A DNA stretch of 64,000 nucleotides from Gammaproteobacteria bacterium. Lineage in GTDB: Bacteria > Pseudomonadota > Gammaproteobacteria > Xanthomonadales > Rhodanobacteraceae. The notes below the pieces were generated by a model. That model had not been told where the DNA came from and made no database searches. It saw only the letters and a program-made list of their open reading frames with translations. Where the stretch lies: NCBI GenBank assembly GCA_021325195.1, contig JAJPHQ010000092.1, positions 33,188 through 97,187 on the forward strand, read 5' to 3'. Position 1 is the first letter of the stretch; every line of letters starts with the position of its first letter. Below are positions 43,561-52,996 of this stretch, one piece after another. Position numbers and translations under genes: made by a program.

Positions 43561-44226
43561 TCAGCCGCGCAGGCGTTCCGTGAGGAAGTCGGCGAGATCG
43601 GCGATCTCCTGCGGGCAGACCTGGTGCGCCATCGGGTAGCTGTGCCAGTCGACAGGATGGCCCCATGCGCGCAGGCGGTCGCGCGAGCGCTCGCCCAGGA
43701 ACTGCGGCACCACCGGGTCGAATGTGCCGTGGCCCATGAAGATCGGCGTCGCGGCATTGGCATCGTTGCGCTCGTTCACCGTCGCCTCGGCGATCGGCAG
43801 ATAGGTCGAAAGCGCGACGATCGCCGCGAGCGTCCGTGCATGCCGCAATCCCGCCGCCAGCGCGATCGCGCCGCCTTGCGAGAAGCCGGCCAGCACGATG
43901 TTCGCGACCGGCACGCCGCGTTCGATTTCACGCGCGATCAGTTTTTCGACTTCCGCGATCGACGCGCGGATGCCGGCCTCGTCCTGCTTCTGCGACAGGT
44001 CAAATCCGGCGATGTCGTACCAGGCGCGCATCGGCATGCCCATGTTGAGCGTGACGGGCCGCACCGGCGCGTGCGGAAACTCGAAGCGCAACGCGGGCCA
44101 CGCACGTCGCACCAATTGCGGCACGATCGGTTCGAAATCGTGGCCGTCGGCGCCCAGTCCGTGCAGCCAGATCACCGCGTGGCGCGGACTAGGACCGGTT
44201 TCGATCTCCACGCATTCCGATGTCAC
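43561..44226 (-). CDS. Carboxylesterase/phospholipase family alpha/beta hydrolase
   Basis: A 221-residue alpha/beta hydrolase of the carboxylesterase 2 family. WLHGLGADGHDFEPIVPQL is the oxyanion loop region, the nucleophile Ser is in LAGFSQGGAIAL, the Asp in HGTFDPVVP and the His in YPMAHQVCPQE. It acts on short-chain esters or lysolipids in the cytosol; no signal peptide is seen. A GTG start at 44226 fits the family length. It overlaps the S9A peptidase stop by four bases, so the two are an operon. Confidence 0.88.
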   Translation of the reverse strand: MTSECVEIETGPSPRHAVIWLHGLGADGHDFEPIVPQLVRRAWPALRFEFPHAPVRPVTLNMGMPMRAWYDIAGFDLSQKQDEAGIRASIAEVEKLIAREIERGVPVANIVLAGFSQGGAIALAAGLRHARTLAAIVALSTYLPIAEATVNERNDANAATPIFMGHGTFDPVVPQFLGERSRDRLRAWGHPVDWHSYPMAHQVCPQEIADLADFLTERLRG

Positions 44227-46421
44227 TGCGCGTGCTCCATCGGCTGCGATGGCAAGCCCAGTTCCTGCGCGAAGAACGCCATCGCTGCCGCGGCGTTGCC
44301 GACGCGCTGACTGAAGGATGCGGTGACGCCGTGACCCTCGTTCATCCGCGTCAGCAGCAGCACCGGGTAATGCGACGTGGTCGCGGCCTGCAGGGCTGCC
44401 GCGAACTTGCGCGACTGCCACGGCGCGACACGCGGGTCGTTGACGCCGGTGATCAGCAGCACCGCGGGATACGCGGTGTGCGGCCTGACGTTCTGCAGCG
44501 GCGAATACGCGCGCAGCCACTCGAAATCGGGTTGCTTCGTCACCGTGCCGTATTCCGAAATGTTGTATTGACCGTTGGGCCACAGCTCCGCGCGTAGCAT
44601 GTCGTAGATGCCGACCAGCGACACCACCGCGCGGTATTCCGATGGGTGTTGCGTCAGCGCCGCGCCCATCAGCAGGCCGCCGTTGGAACCGCCGAGAATG
44701 CCCAGGTGCGCGGGATCGGTCCAGTGTTGTTGCACCAGCGCTTGCGCGGCTGCGTAGAAGTCGTCGAACACGTTCTGCTTCTTCGACAGCATGCCATCCG
44801 CATGCCAGCCCTCGCCGTATTCACCGCCACCGCGGATGTTGGCGACCGCGTACACGCCGCCGCGTTCCAGCCACGCGAGGTTGGAGCCGAGGAAACGCGG
44901 CGCGGTGCAGATGCCGAAGCCGCCGTAGCCGTAGAGGATCGTGGGACGCGAACCATTGGGCGTCACGCCCTTCAGCGCGATCACGGTGACCGGAACCCTG
45001 GTGCCGTCTTTCGACGTGGCATCGAGCCGGTACGTCACGACCTTCGAATAGTCCGCCGCGGGTTTCACCTCGAACACGGTCTTGAGCGTGCCGTGCTGCG
45101 CGTTGTATTCGGCCCAGCGCGAAGGGATCGTCCAGCCGGAATACGTGATCAGCGCATGGGGCGAGGTTGCACTGCCTGCGATCGTCCCGACCCCGATGCC
45201 GGTTTGTGGCAGCGGTACGGTGCGGATGAATTTGCCGTCACTCGAATACTGCTGCACGCGCCAGTCCGGGCCGCGCACTTCGGTGATCAGGAACCCGCCC
45301 GCGATCGGCGCCACGGAATGCATGGCCCACTGACCCTGCGGCACCAGCAGCTTCGAGTGACCGTTCGCATCCAGTGCCAGCAGCTTGCCGCGCGGCGCAT
45401 CCTGATAGGCGATCACCAGCAGGCGATCGCCGTCCCAGGCCGCACCCTGATTGACTTCCCACGCGGCGCGCACGTTCGCTTCGGTGCCGAGCGCCTGCTT
45501 CCACGGCCCGTTGCCGGAACGCAGGTACACCGCGTCCGGATTGCCATCGCCCGCGTGCACCAGCGCGGCGGCGTGCTTGCCGTCGGCCGAACCCAGCAGC
45601 GTGTATTCCGCGACCTTGGACCAGCCCTTGCCGAATGCCAGCGTGTCGTTTTTCGCATCGCTGCCGAGCGGGTGGTGGTACAGCGCGGCGTCGAATTGCA
45701 GGTCGGCGTTCGGAACCGTGCCCGGCAGCGGGAGCCGCACATAGGTGACGCCCTTGCCGTCGGCATCCCACACCAACGCCTGCGGCGTGGTGCCGCCGCC
45801 CGCGTGCGGCAGCGCGTCGGGCAAAGTCTTGCCGGTCGCGACCTCGACGAAACGGATCGTGGTTTCCTCGTTGCCGCCCTCGGCGGTGCCGTAGGCGACG
45901 TAGCTGCCGTCGGGCGACGGCCAGTAACCGGTGATCGCGACGCTGCCGTGGGCGGCATTGGGATCGACCAGCACCTTCGCCTCACCGCGCGGCCATGCCT
46001 GCGCCACCAGCACGGCCTGCGGCTGCGGCGGCGTCTGGCGCAGGTAGAACAAGGTGTCGCCCACGATTTCCGGATCGAACTGCTGGGTGGACGTGAGCGC
46101 CAGTTCGCCCACGCGCTTGGCGATGGCCTTGGCGTCCCTGAAACCATCCATCACTTTTTCGGTGTACGCGTTCTGCGCGGCGATCCATTGCCTGACCGCC
46201 GGCGCGTCCGCGTCTTCCAGCCACCGATACGGGTCGTGCACCACCGTACCGAAATACGTATCGGTGACATCGTGTCGCGGCGTGGCGGGCGGCATCGCGG
46301 GTATCGCGTGGCGCGTGTCGATCAGCGACGTATCGGGAACGAGCTTGGGCGGTGGCTGGGCGAAGGCGGCACTCGCCGCGAGACCCAGGCCCAGACCGGC
46401 AAACATGCGCAGGCATGACAT
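44223..46421 (-). CDS. Prolyl oligopeptidase (S9A family), exported
   Basis: A 732-residue serine peptidase that cleaves short peptides after proline. The signal peptide is MSCLRMFAGLGLGLAASAAF plus AQ. A seven-bladed propeller follows (about residues 110-430), then the hydrolase domain with YGYGGFGI, the catalytic Ser in GGSNGGLLMG, the Asp in GVNDPRVAP and the His in NEGHGV. Probably periplasmic. ATG 46421 gives the signal peptide. It is divergent from another S9 peptidase at 46561, with 139 bp between. Confidence 0.92.
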   Translation of the reverse strand: MSCLRMFAGLGLGLAASAAFAQPPPKLVPDTSLIDTRHAIPAMPPATPRHDVTDTYFGTVVHDPYRWLEDADAPAVRQWIAAQNAYTEKVMDGFRDAKAIAKRVGELALTSTQQFDPEIVGDTLFYLRQTPPQPQAVLVAQAWPRGEAKVLVDPNAAHGSVAITGYWPSPDGSYVAYGTAEGGNEETTIRFVEVATGKTLPDALPHAGGGTTPQALVWDADGKGVTYVRLPLPGTVPNADLQFDAALYHHPLGSDAKNDTLAFGKGWSKVAEYTLLGSADGKHAAALVHAGDGNPDAVYLRSGNGPWKQALGTEANVRAAWEVNQGAAWDGDRLLVIAYQDAPRGKLLALDANGHSKLLVPQGQWAMHSVAPIAGGFLITEVRGPDWRVQQYSSDGKFIRTVPLPQTGIGVGTIAGSATSPHALITYSGWTIPSRWAEYNAQHGTLKTVFEVKPAADYSKVVTYRLDATSKDGTRVPVTVIALKGVTPNGSRPTILYGYGGFGICTAPRFLGSNLAWLERGGVYAVANIRGGGEYGEGWHADGMLSKKQNVFDDFYAAAQALVQQHWTDPAHLGILGGSNGGLLMGAALTQHPSEYRAVVSLVGIYDMLRAELWPNGQYNISEYGTVTKQPDFEWLRAYSPLQNVRPHTAYPAVLLITGVNDPRVAPWQSRKFAAALQAATTSHYPVLLLTRMNEGHGVTASFSQRVGNAAAAMAFFAQELGLPSQPMEHAQ

Positions 46422-46560
46422 GGCAATGACCCCGAACGGGAACGAAACACCCGCAGGGTAGCGCCAGTCGCCGGTGCCCGTCACGTGGACAGGACTTCCG
46501 GCGGTTGCGGGCGTGCGGAGCGCGTGGTTAGGCTCCGCCTTTTTGCGCGGGGCCGTTTCC

Positions 46561-49062
46561 ATGAATCGCATCGCCGTCGCCGCCCTGGCGGGTCTGCTGG
46601 TCAGCGCGGGTGCGCTCGCCGCGCCGCAAACCGCGTCTTCTTCTGCTGCCGAAGGTTCGGCGCAGAAAATCAGCCTGGAACGGATCATGGCCGACCCCGA
46701 CTGGATCGGCCCGCCAGTCGAGGACCCGTACTGGAGCATCGACGGCCGCAGTGTCTATTTCAAGCTGAAGCGCAGGGGCTCGCCGGTCCGGGACTTGTAC
46801 CGGGTGGATGCCGGCGGCGGCGCGCCGGTGAAACTCGCCGACGCGGCGCTCGCCACCGCCGACGGCCCCGCGGTGTTCGACCGCGCGCACGACCGCGCGG
46901 CGTTCCTCCGCCACGGCGACGTGTTCATGCGCGAGCTCGCGACGGGCGTCACGCGCCAGCTCACCCGCAGCGATGCGCGCAAATCGGGTCTGCAGTTTTC
47001 CGCAACCGGCAACCTGCTGAGTTGGCGTCAGGGTCAGGACTGGTTCGTCTGGAACGCCGCGACCGGCGTGGTCTCGCAAGCGGCCACGCTCAAGACCGCA
47101 AACGATCCGGCCAAGCAGAAGCCCGACCAGATGGAACGCCTGCAGCTCGGCCTGTTCTCCACGCTCCGGCAGGAAAAGGCCGACCAGGAAGCGATCCGTG
47201 CGCGCGACGAACAGCTGGATGCGGAGAATCCCGAGCGCGCCGCGGCGCCGTTCTACCTGGGCGACAAGGTGAAGGTGACCGCGACCTCACTGTCGCCCGA
47301 TGCGCGCTGGATGCTGGTGGTGACCGAGCCGAAGTCGTATCAGCCCGGCAGGCACCCGGACGTGATCCATTACGTCAGCGAGTCCGGTTATCCGGAAGCC
47401 GAACCCGCGCGCACCTACGTGGGCCGCAACAGCGCCGCGCCGCAGGCGCTGCTGCTGCTCGACCTGCAAAACCACAAGCAATACCCGTTGTCGCTGGACG
47501 GTCTGCCCGGCATCCACGACGATCCGTTGCATGATCTGCGCGTGAAGCGCATCGCCCAATTGAAGAAGGAAGGCCATGCCGACGAAGCCGCGGCGCTGGA
47601 AGCGCCCAAGACGCGGCCGGTGTCGGTCAATTTCATTCCGACCGGTGATGCGTTCGGGCCGGCGATCGCGTGGAGCGGCGACGGCCGTAACGTCGCGATC
47701 GAACTGGTGGCCAACGATCACAAGGACCGCTGGATCGCGACCGTCGATTTCGCGGATCACGGGCTGCTGACGCAGGACCGCCTGAGCGATCCGGCCTGGA
47801 TCAACTGGAGCTTCAACGAGCTCGGCTGGCTGCCGGACGGCCGCACGCTGTGGTTCGACTCCGAGGCCAGCGGCTGGTCGCAGTTGTACGTGAAGCCGCT
47901 GGACGGCAAGGCGCGCGCGCTGACCGGCACGGGCTACGAAGTGTCCTCGCCCACCGTTTCGCCGGACGGCAAGTGGTTCTACCTGCTGGCCAACAAGGAA
48001 GCGCCGTACGCCTACGACGTCTATCGCGTGCCTGTGAAGGGCGGCGCGCTGCAGCAGGTCACGCATTACCAGGGTGTGGCCTGCGCCGAGTGCAGCGGAC
48101 TGTTCCAGCTGTCGCCCGATGGCAGCAAGCTCGCCGTGCTGCACTCGGCGCCGTACCTCCCGCCGCAACTGGCGGTGGTGAATGCGGACGGCTCCGACGC
48201 ACACGAACTCACCGACACCCGCACGCCGGAATACAAGTCGTTCTCGGCCACGTGGGTGCAGCCCGAGTTCGTTAAGGTGCCATCGAGCCATGGCCACTTC
48301 GGCATCTGGGCCAAGTACTACCAGCCTGCCGACTACGACACCTCGCATCCGCATCCGGCGGTGCTGTTCGTGCACGGCGCGGGTTATCTGCAGGACGTCA
48401 CCAGGGGCTGGTCGTACTACTTCCGCGAGCAGATGTTCAACAACCTGCTGCTGCAGGAAGGCTATGTGGTGCTGGACATGGGTTACCGCGCGTCGGCCGG
48501 CTACGGCCGCGCCTGGCGCGAGGCGATCTACCGGCACATGGGCCATCCGGAATTGCAGGATTTGCTGGACGGCAAGGCCTGGCTGGTGAAGAACCACGCC
48601 GTCGATCCGAAGCGCGTGGGCATCTACGGCGGCTCCTACGGCGGCTTCATGACCGAGATGGCGCTGCTGCGCGCGCCGGGCGAATTCGCCGCCGGTGCGG
48701 CGCAACGGCCGCCATCCGACTGGACCAGCTACAACGACGACTACACCTCGGACATCCTCAACGATCCGCAGCTCGATCCGGAAGCGTACAAAACGAGTTC
48801 GCCGATCGAATACGCGCAGAACCTGCGCGATCCGCTGCTGATCAACCACGGCCTGATCGACGACAACGTGATGCCGGGCGACTCGATCCGTCTCTACCAG
48901 CGATTCATCGAACTGCACAAGAAAAACTTCTGGATCTCGCTGTATCCGATGGAGCGCCACGACTTCCGGCACGCCGACGACTGGTACGACGAATACCGCC
49001 GCATCCACGAGTTGTTTTCGACGTACGTGAACCAGGAAAAAGACGCGGCGAGCAGGAATTGA
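46561..49062 (+). CDS. S9 family peptidase (DPP-IV/acylaminoacyl-peptidase-like), exported
   Basis: An 833-residue serine peptidase with signal peptide MNRIAVAALAGLLVSAGALA, a long propeller domain, and a C-terminal hydrolase domain. That domain has the catalytic Ser in IYGGSYGGFMTEM, the Asp in LIDDNVMPG and the His in PMERHDF. Two extra cysteines (VACAECSG) lie in the propeller. It may release dipeptides or acyl amino acids in the periplasm. It forms a divergent pair with the S9A peptidase, which suggests a shared peptide-use role. Confidence 0.9.
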   Translation: MNRIAVAALAGLLVSAGALAAPQTASSSAAEGSAQKISLERIMADPDWIGPPVEDPYWSIDGRSVYFKLKRRGSPVRDLYRVDAGGGAPVKLADAALATADGPAVFDRAHDRAAFLRHGDVFMRELATGVTRQLTRSDARKSGLQFSATGNLLSWRQGQDWFVWNAATGVVSQAATLKTANDPAKQKPDQMERLQLGLFSTLRQEKADQEAIRARDEQLDAENPERAAAPFYLGDKVKVTATSLSPDARWMLVVTEPKSYQPGRHPDVIHYVSESGYPEAEPARTYVGRNSAAPQALLLLDLQNHKQYPLSLDGLPGIHDDPLHDLRVKRIAQLKKEGHADEAAALEAPKTRPVSVNFIPTGDAFGPAIAWSGDGRNVAIELVANDHKDRWIATVDFADHGLLTQDRLSDPAWINWSFNELGWLPDGRTLWFDSEASGWSQLYVKPLDGKARALTGTGYEVSSPTVSPDGKWFYLLANKEAPYAYDVYRVPVKGGALQQVTHYQGVACAECSGLFQLSPDGSKLAVLHSAPYLPPQLAVVNADGSDAHELTDTRTPEYKSFSATWVQPEFVKVPSSHGHFGIWAKYYQPADYDTSHPHPAVLFVHGAGYLQDVTRGWSYYFREQMFNNLLLQEGYVVLDMGYRASAGYGRAWREAIYRHMGHPELQDLLDGKAWLVKNHAVDPKRVGIYGGSYGGFMTEMALLRAPGEFAAGAAQRPPSDWTSYNDDYTSDILNDPQLDPEAYKTSSPIEYAQNLRDPLLINHGLIDDNVMPGDSIRLYQRFIELHKKNFWISLYPMERHDFRHADDWYDEYRRIHELFSTYVNQEKDAASRN

Positions 49063-49071
49063 CCGCGGTCA

Positions 49072-49081
49072 TACCTTGGTA
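49072..49081 (+). promoter_or_regulatory. Likely operator of the mazEF-type module
   Basis: The palindrome TACCTTGGTA is followed by another half site (ATACC), within a wider GTCAT...ATGAC inverted pair just before the antitoxin ATG. This fits autorepression by a ribbon-helix-helix antitoxin. Confidence 0.5.
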
Positions 49082-49094
49082 ATACCATGACGCC

Positions 49095-49331
49095 ATGAAG
49101 GTCGCCATTTCCGTTCCCGATCCGATCTTCCGCGAAGCCGAGTCGCTGGCGGCGGCGCTGCGCAAGTCGCGCAGCGAGTTGTATGCCGAAGCGCTGGCCG
49201 GTTTCGTCCGCAAGCATGCCGCCCACGACATCACGCGGCGCCTCAACGCCGTTCATGACCGCCAAGGCGGCGAACTCGATCCGGCGCTCGCCGCGGCGCA
49301 GTTCGAATCACTCCCGGATGAAACGTGGTGA
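49095..49331 (+). CDS. MazE-type ribbon-helix-helix antitoxin
   Basis: A 78-residue protein. The N-terminal MKVAISVPDPIFREAESLAA and the helix-turn RKSRSELYAEALAGFVRKH form a ribbon-helix-helix DNA-binding fold. The C-terminal tail (LDPALAAAQFESLPDETW) should wrap the toxin. It overlaps the toxin gene by 14 bases, the standard antitoxin-first order. Confidence 0.87.
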   Translation: MKVAISVPDPIFREAESLAAALRKSRSELYAEALAGFVRKHAAHDITRRLNAVHDRQGGELDPALAAAQFESLPDETW

Positions 49332-49656
49332 ACTGTGGTGGGCGCGTCTGCCCGATCCCGCCGGCTCGGCGCCGGGCTTCCGCCGACCGGTGCTGATCGT
49401 CCAGTCCAACCCGTTCAACGACAGTCGCATCGCCACGGTCATCGCGGCGGTGATCACTTCCAACCACGCGCTGGCCGAGGCGCCCGGCAATGTGCGCATC
49501 GGCCGTTCCGAATCGGGCCTGCCGCAGCCATCCGTGGTCAATGTTTCGCAGTTGCTCACGCTCGACCGCCGCCTGCTTGCGCGCCGGATCAAGGCGCTTC
49601 CCGCCGCGGCGATGCAAAAGGTGAACGAGGGCTTGCGGCTGGTGCTGGCGATTTAA
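49318..49656 (+). CDS. MazF/PemK-family mRNA interferase toxin
   Basis: A 112-residue PemK-like toxin: MKRGELWWARLPDPAGSAPG, then RRPVLIVQSNPFNDSRIATV (catalytic Arg region) and VITSN (Thr region). The SVVNVSQLLTLDRRLL strand is typical. It cleaves single-stranded RNA at short motifs; the motif cannot be predicted. ATG 49318 lies inside the antitoxin 3' end. Confidence 0.9.
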   Translation: MKRGELWWARLPDPAGSAPGFRRPVLIVQSNPFNDSRIATVIAAVITSNHALAEAPGNVRIGRSESGLPQPSVVNVSQLLTLDRRLLARRIKALPAAAMQKVNEGLRLVLAI

Positions 49657-49677
49657 CGCGCGTTTGCGTCCGCGCCT

Positions 49678-50487
49678 TCAAGCCCCCAGCTTCAACCCCG
49701 CCGCCTGCATCGCCTCGCGGATGTACGCGAACATCTCCGGGTCCATGCCCTGCGCGGCCATGATCTGTGGGTTGTCGTCGTAGGCCTGTTTCAACTTGCG
49801 CGCGATGTTGGCGTCGCCGCCGGTGAAGGCGTTGACCAGCGCGTGCCAGCGCCGGCCCATTTCGACGACCGCGGGATCGGTGGCCGGCGTGCCGGCCTCC
49901 ATCGCCGCGCGCACCTGCGCGATCAGCCGCGGCCATTCTTCCTGCGCCTGCCGCATGCCGGCTTCGCCCAGTTGCTCGGCGCGCTCGCGCATCTGCTCGC
50001 GCTCCTCGGGCGTGAAGTGTTGGCCCAGGATTTCGCCACGGCGTTTGAACTCGGCGATCTGCGCCTCGCTGAAATGCATGTCCAGTTTCTCGTTCATTCG
50101 AATGTTCTCCAGTAGTCGGTCGATGTCGTTGGATGCCGAATCCAGCCCGCTCCAGGCGCGTTCCAGCGCGGCCAGCGCGCGGGATTTCGCATCGACTTCT
50201 CGCCGCAACGCCACGATGCGCGCCTCGACCAGCGCCGCCGCGGAACCTGTACGCCGCAACAGCGAACCGATTTCGGCCAGCGTGAAACCCGCGCGCTTCA
50301 GCACCGCGATTTCGGACAGCCGCGCCAGCGCCTTCGCGCCGTACAGGCGATAACCGCTGTCCGAACGCGCGTCGGGTTCGAGCAACCCACGCGCTTCGTA
50401 CAGGCGCAACGCCTTGGCCGACAGGCCCGTGCGGCGGCCGAGTTCGCCGATGCGCAGCAGCTTTGCGGGAGCGGATGGTTTCGACAT
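49678..50487 (-). CDS. MerR-family regulator with TipAS domain
   Basis: A 269-residue regulator. Residues 11-80 form the MerR winged helix (LRIGELGRRTGLSAKALRLY, GLLEPDARSDSGYRLYG). A coiled-coil dimerisation helix lies at about 85-125. The C-terminal part (about 140-265), with FSEAQIAEFKRRG and ALVNAFTGGD, matches the TipAS antibiotic-recognition domain, which binds thiopeptides and other multidrug ligands in the founding member. No metal-binding cysteines are seen. An SDR gene is next on the same strand. Confidence 0.88.
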   Translation of the reverse strand: MSKPSAPAKLLRIGELGRRTGLSAKALRLYEARGLLEPDARSDSGYRLYGAKALARLSEIAVLKRAGFTLAEIGSLLRRTGSAAALVEARIVALRREVDAKSRALAALERAWSGLDSASNDIDRLLENIRMNEKLDMHFSEAQIAEFKRRGEILGQHFTPEEREQMRERAEQLGEAGMRQAQEEWPRLIAQVRAAMEAGTPATDPAVVEMGRRWHALVNAFTGGDANIARKLKQAYDDNPQIMAAQGMDPEMFAYIREAMQAAGLKLGA

Positions 50488-50545
50488 CGGCTGCGCACAC
50501 TACGGCTTGCCCTTGGGGCAAGGTCAATAGCCGCTGCCAGCGCGA

Positions 50546-51235
50546 TCAGACGCGCCCAACCACCGGAATCAGCGCGCCGGTGACCGCCGCAGCCTGATCG
50601 GAGAGCAGGAACAGAATCACGTCGGCCAGTTGCCGCGGTTTCACCCACTTGCCGAAATCGGCTTTGGGCATGTCTTTCCGGTTGGGCGGCGTGTCGATGA
50701 TCGAGGGCAGCACCGCATTGACGGTGATATCGCGCTCCTTCAGTTCTTCCGCCAGAGCCTCGGTGAAGCGCATCACGCCGGATTTGGAAGCGGTGTAGGC
50801 GCCCACGCCGGCGCCGGCTTTCAACGCGGACAGCGCGCCGACATTGACGATGCGCCCGCCTTCGCGCAGATGCGCGAGCGCGGCTTGCGACGCCGCCACC
50901 GCGGTGCGCAGGTTGACGCGATAGAGGAAATCCCAGGTTTCCAGTTTTCCCTCGGCCAGCGTTTCCCAACGGAACGTGCCGGCGATGTTGACCAGCGCAT
51001 CCAGTCCGCCGAGTTCCTTCACCGCGGCATCGATCGCGTTTTTCGCGGAAGCCGCTTCGGCCAGATCTATCCCGCCGAAGCGGTGCGCGCCGGCGAGATC
51101 GACGCCGGCGGGCGGCGCATCGGCGCGGTCGATCGCGGCGACCGTCGCGCCCGCATGCAGCGCGGCCTGCACCACCGCGGCGCCCAGAGTGCCGAACGCG
51201 CCGGTGACGGCGATGCGTTTGCCTGCCAGTGACAT
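50546..51235 (-). CDS. Short-chain dehydrogenase/reductase
   Basis: A 229-residue classical SDR. The cofactor motif AVTGAFGTLGAAV lies at residues 9-21. Later blocks are LVNIAGTF, the Ser of VGALSALKAG and the catalytic YTASK (Tyr/Lys). It ends GALIPVVGRV. The substrate is unknown. ATG 51235 is chosen because it gives the normal N-terminus; the longer frame upstream is not conserved in type. Confidence 0.88.
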   Translation of the reverse strand: MSLAGKRIAVTGAFGTLGAAVVQAALHAGATVAAIDRADAPPAGVDLAGAHRFGGIDLAEAASAKNAIDAAVKELGGLDALVNIAGTFRWETLAEGKLETWDFLYRVNLRTAVAASQAALAHLREGGRIVNVGALSALKAGAGVGAYTASKSGVMRFTEALAEELKERDITVNAVLPSIIDTPPNRKDMPKADFGKWVKPRQLADVILFLLSDQAAAVTGALIPVVGRV

Positions 51236-51363
51236 GACGGTTTCTCCCTGCCGGAGCAGGGAGCAAGCATATCGCCGGCCCCGTTGCCGCGCGAAATGAC
51301 CACGACCCCCGCCGGGTCCCGTTGGGAGTACGCTAGCACCCTTGGCGCAGGGAACCCGCATCC

Positions 51364-52251
51364 ATGGCCAGCCTTCCCGAAGAAGCGATCCCGGCGCAGC
51401 CCGCGGCGGTCGACATGCCGTCGTCGGGGACGGTCCGGCGCATGATCTATCGACACACGCTGCCGCTCCGGATCATGCACTGGATCAATGCGGTGTGCCT
51501 GCTGATCCTGCTGGGCAGCGGCCTGCAGATCTTCAACGCGCATCCCGCGCTCTACTGGGGCCAGCGCTCGCACTTCGAACGGCCATGGTTGTCGCTGCAT
51601 GCGCAACGCGGGCCGGACGGGCAACTGCGCGGTGTGACGCAGATTGGATCGCGCCGTTTCGACACCACCGGCTGGTTCGGCGTGTCGAAAGTCGCCGGAC
51701 AGCCGATGGCGCGCGGTTTTCCCGCGTGGGCAACCATACCCGGCCCGCAGTGGCTGGCGATGGGCCGCGCGTGGCATTTCTTCTTCGCGTGGATCTTCGT
51801 GATCAACGGCGTGTGTTTCGTCGCGTATGCGCTGTGGACGCGGCACCTGACGCGCGACCTGATTCCCACCCGCGCCGACTGGCGCGGCATCGGCCGATCC
51901 ATCATCGAGCATGCCTTGCTGAAACACCCGAAGGGCGAAGCCGCGCTGCGCTACAACGTGCTGCAGCGGATCGCCTACCTGGTGGTCATTTTCGTGTTCG
52001 GCGGCGGCGTGGTGCTGATGGGTCTGGCGATGTCGCCGCGGATGGATTCGGTGCTGGGCTGGCTGGTCGATGCAGTCGGCGGTCGGCAGTCGGCGCGCAG
52101 CATCCATTTCCTGTTCGCGATGGGCTTCGTCGCGTTTTTCCTGATCCACATCTTCGAAGTGATCGTGACAGGCCTCGGCAACAACCTGCGATCGATCATC
52201 ACCGGCCGCTACGCGATCACCACGGAGGTCCGTGATGAAGCTGATCAATAG
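51364..52251 (+). CDS. Cytochrome b561-type membrane subunit (Ni,Fe-hydrogenase b-type family)
   Basis: A 295-residue inner membrane protein with four helices carrying haem-ligand histidines (RIMHWINAVCLLILL, RAWHFFFAWIF, RSIHFLF, LIHIFEVIVTG). An extra hydrophilic loop lies between helices one and two. The family hands quinol electrons to periplasmic partners. The next gene encodes a Tat-exported molybdopterin protein and overlaps by 17 bases, so this is probably its haem b membrane anchor. Confidence 0.88.
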   Translation: MASLPEEAIPAQPAAVDMPSSGTVRRMIYRHTLPLRIMHWINAVCLLILLGSGLQIFNAHPALYWGQRSHFERPWLSLHAQRGPDGQLRGVTQIGSRRFDTTGWFGVSKVAGQPMARGFPAWATIPGPQWLAMGRAWHFFFAWIFVINGVCFVAYALWTRHLTRDLIPTRADWRGIGRSIIEHALLKHPKGEAALRYNVLQRIAYLVVIFVFGGGVVLMGLAMSPRMDSVLGWLVDAVGGRQSARSIHFLFAMGFVAFFLIHIFEVIVTGLGNNLRSIITGRYAITTEVRDEADQ

Positions 52252-52996
52252 GCGCCGCCGTTTCCTGCGCAACACGCTGGCGCTGACCGGCGCCGCGCTG
52301 GTGGGCGGCTGCGACAGGCTGTCGGAAACCGATTGGGCGCCCAAGGTGCTGGACAGCGCCACGACGTTGAGCCATGCCGCGCAGCGTGTCCTGTCCCGCA
52401 ACGCGATGGCGCGCGAATACACCGAAGCCGACATCTCGCCGGTGTTCCGCCCCAACGGCAGCACCGATCCGCAATCGTCGGCCTATCGCACGCTGGCCGC
52501 GAACGGTTTCCGCGACTATCGGCTCGAAGTGGGTGGACTGGTCGCGCATCCCTTGTCGCTGTCGCTGGATGCCTTGCGCGCGTTGCCCGGCCGTACCCAG
52601 ATCACCCGCCACGACTGCGTGGAGGGCTGGAGCGTGATCGGCCAGTGGACCGGCGTGCAGTTGTCGCGCGTGCTCGATCTCGCCCGGCCGGTCGCGGCAG
52701 CGCGCTTCGTGGTGTTCCGCTGCTTCGACGTGATGGACGACGGCAACGAGTACTACGAATCGCTGGGCTTCGACGACGCGTATCACCCGCAGACCATCCT
52801 GGCATGGGCGCTCAACGGTCAGCCCGTTCCGATCCCCAATGGCGCGCCGCTGCGCCTGCGGGTCGAGCGCCAGCTCGGCTACAAGATGGCCAAGTACCTG
52901 CGCCGGATCGAACTCGTCTCGACGTTCGGGGACATTGAGGGCGGCAAGGGCGGGTATTGGGAAGACCAGGGCTATCAGTGGTACGCCGGCATCTAG
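52235..52996 (+). CDS. Molybdopterin-dependent oxidoreductase (sulfite oxidase/MsrP-like), Tat-exported
   Basis: A 253-residue SUOX-fold protein. The N-terminus has a twin-arginine signal (NRRRRFLRNTLALTGAALVG) ending in a possible lipobox (VGGC). The molybdenum-ligand Cys is in TRHDCVEGWSVIGQW, and the LRVERQLGYKMAKYLRRIEL block binds the cofactor. It resembles periplasmic MsrP and related enzymes reducing oxidised methionine or other S/N-oxides. The GGAGG at 52223-52227 supports the ATG at 52235. The TAG stop is also the start of repeat R2-B. Confidence 0.88.
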   Translation: MKLINRRRRFLRNTLALTGAALVGGCDRLSETDWAPKVLDSATTLSHAAQRVLSRNAMAREYTEADISPVFRPNGSTDPQSSAYRTLAANGFRDYRLEVGGLVAHPLSLSLDALRALPGRTQITRHDCVEGWSVIGQWTGVQLSRVLDLARPVAAARFVVFRCFDVMDDGNEYYESLGFDDAYHPQTILAWALNGQPVPIPNGAPLRLRVERQLGYKMAKYLRRIELVSTFGDIEGGKGGYWEDQGYQWYAGI

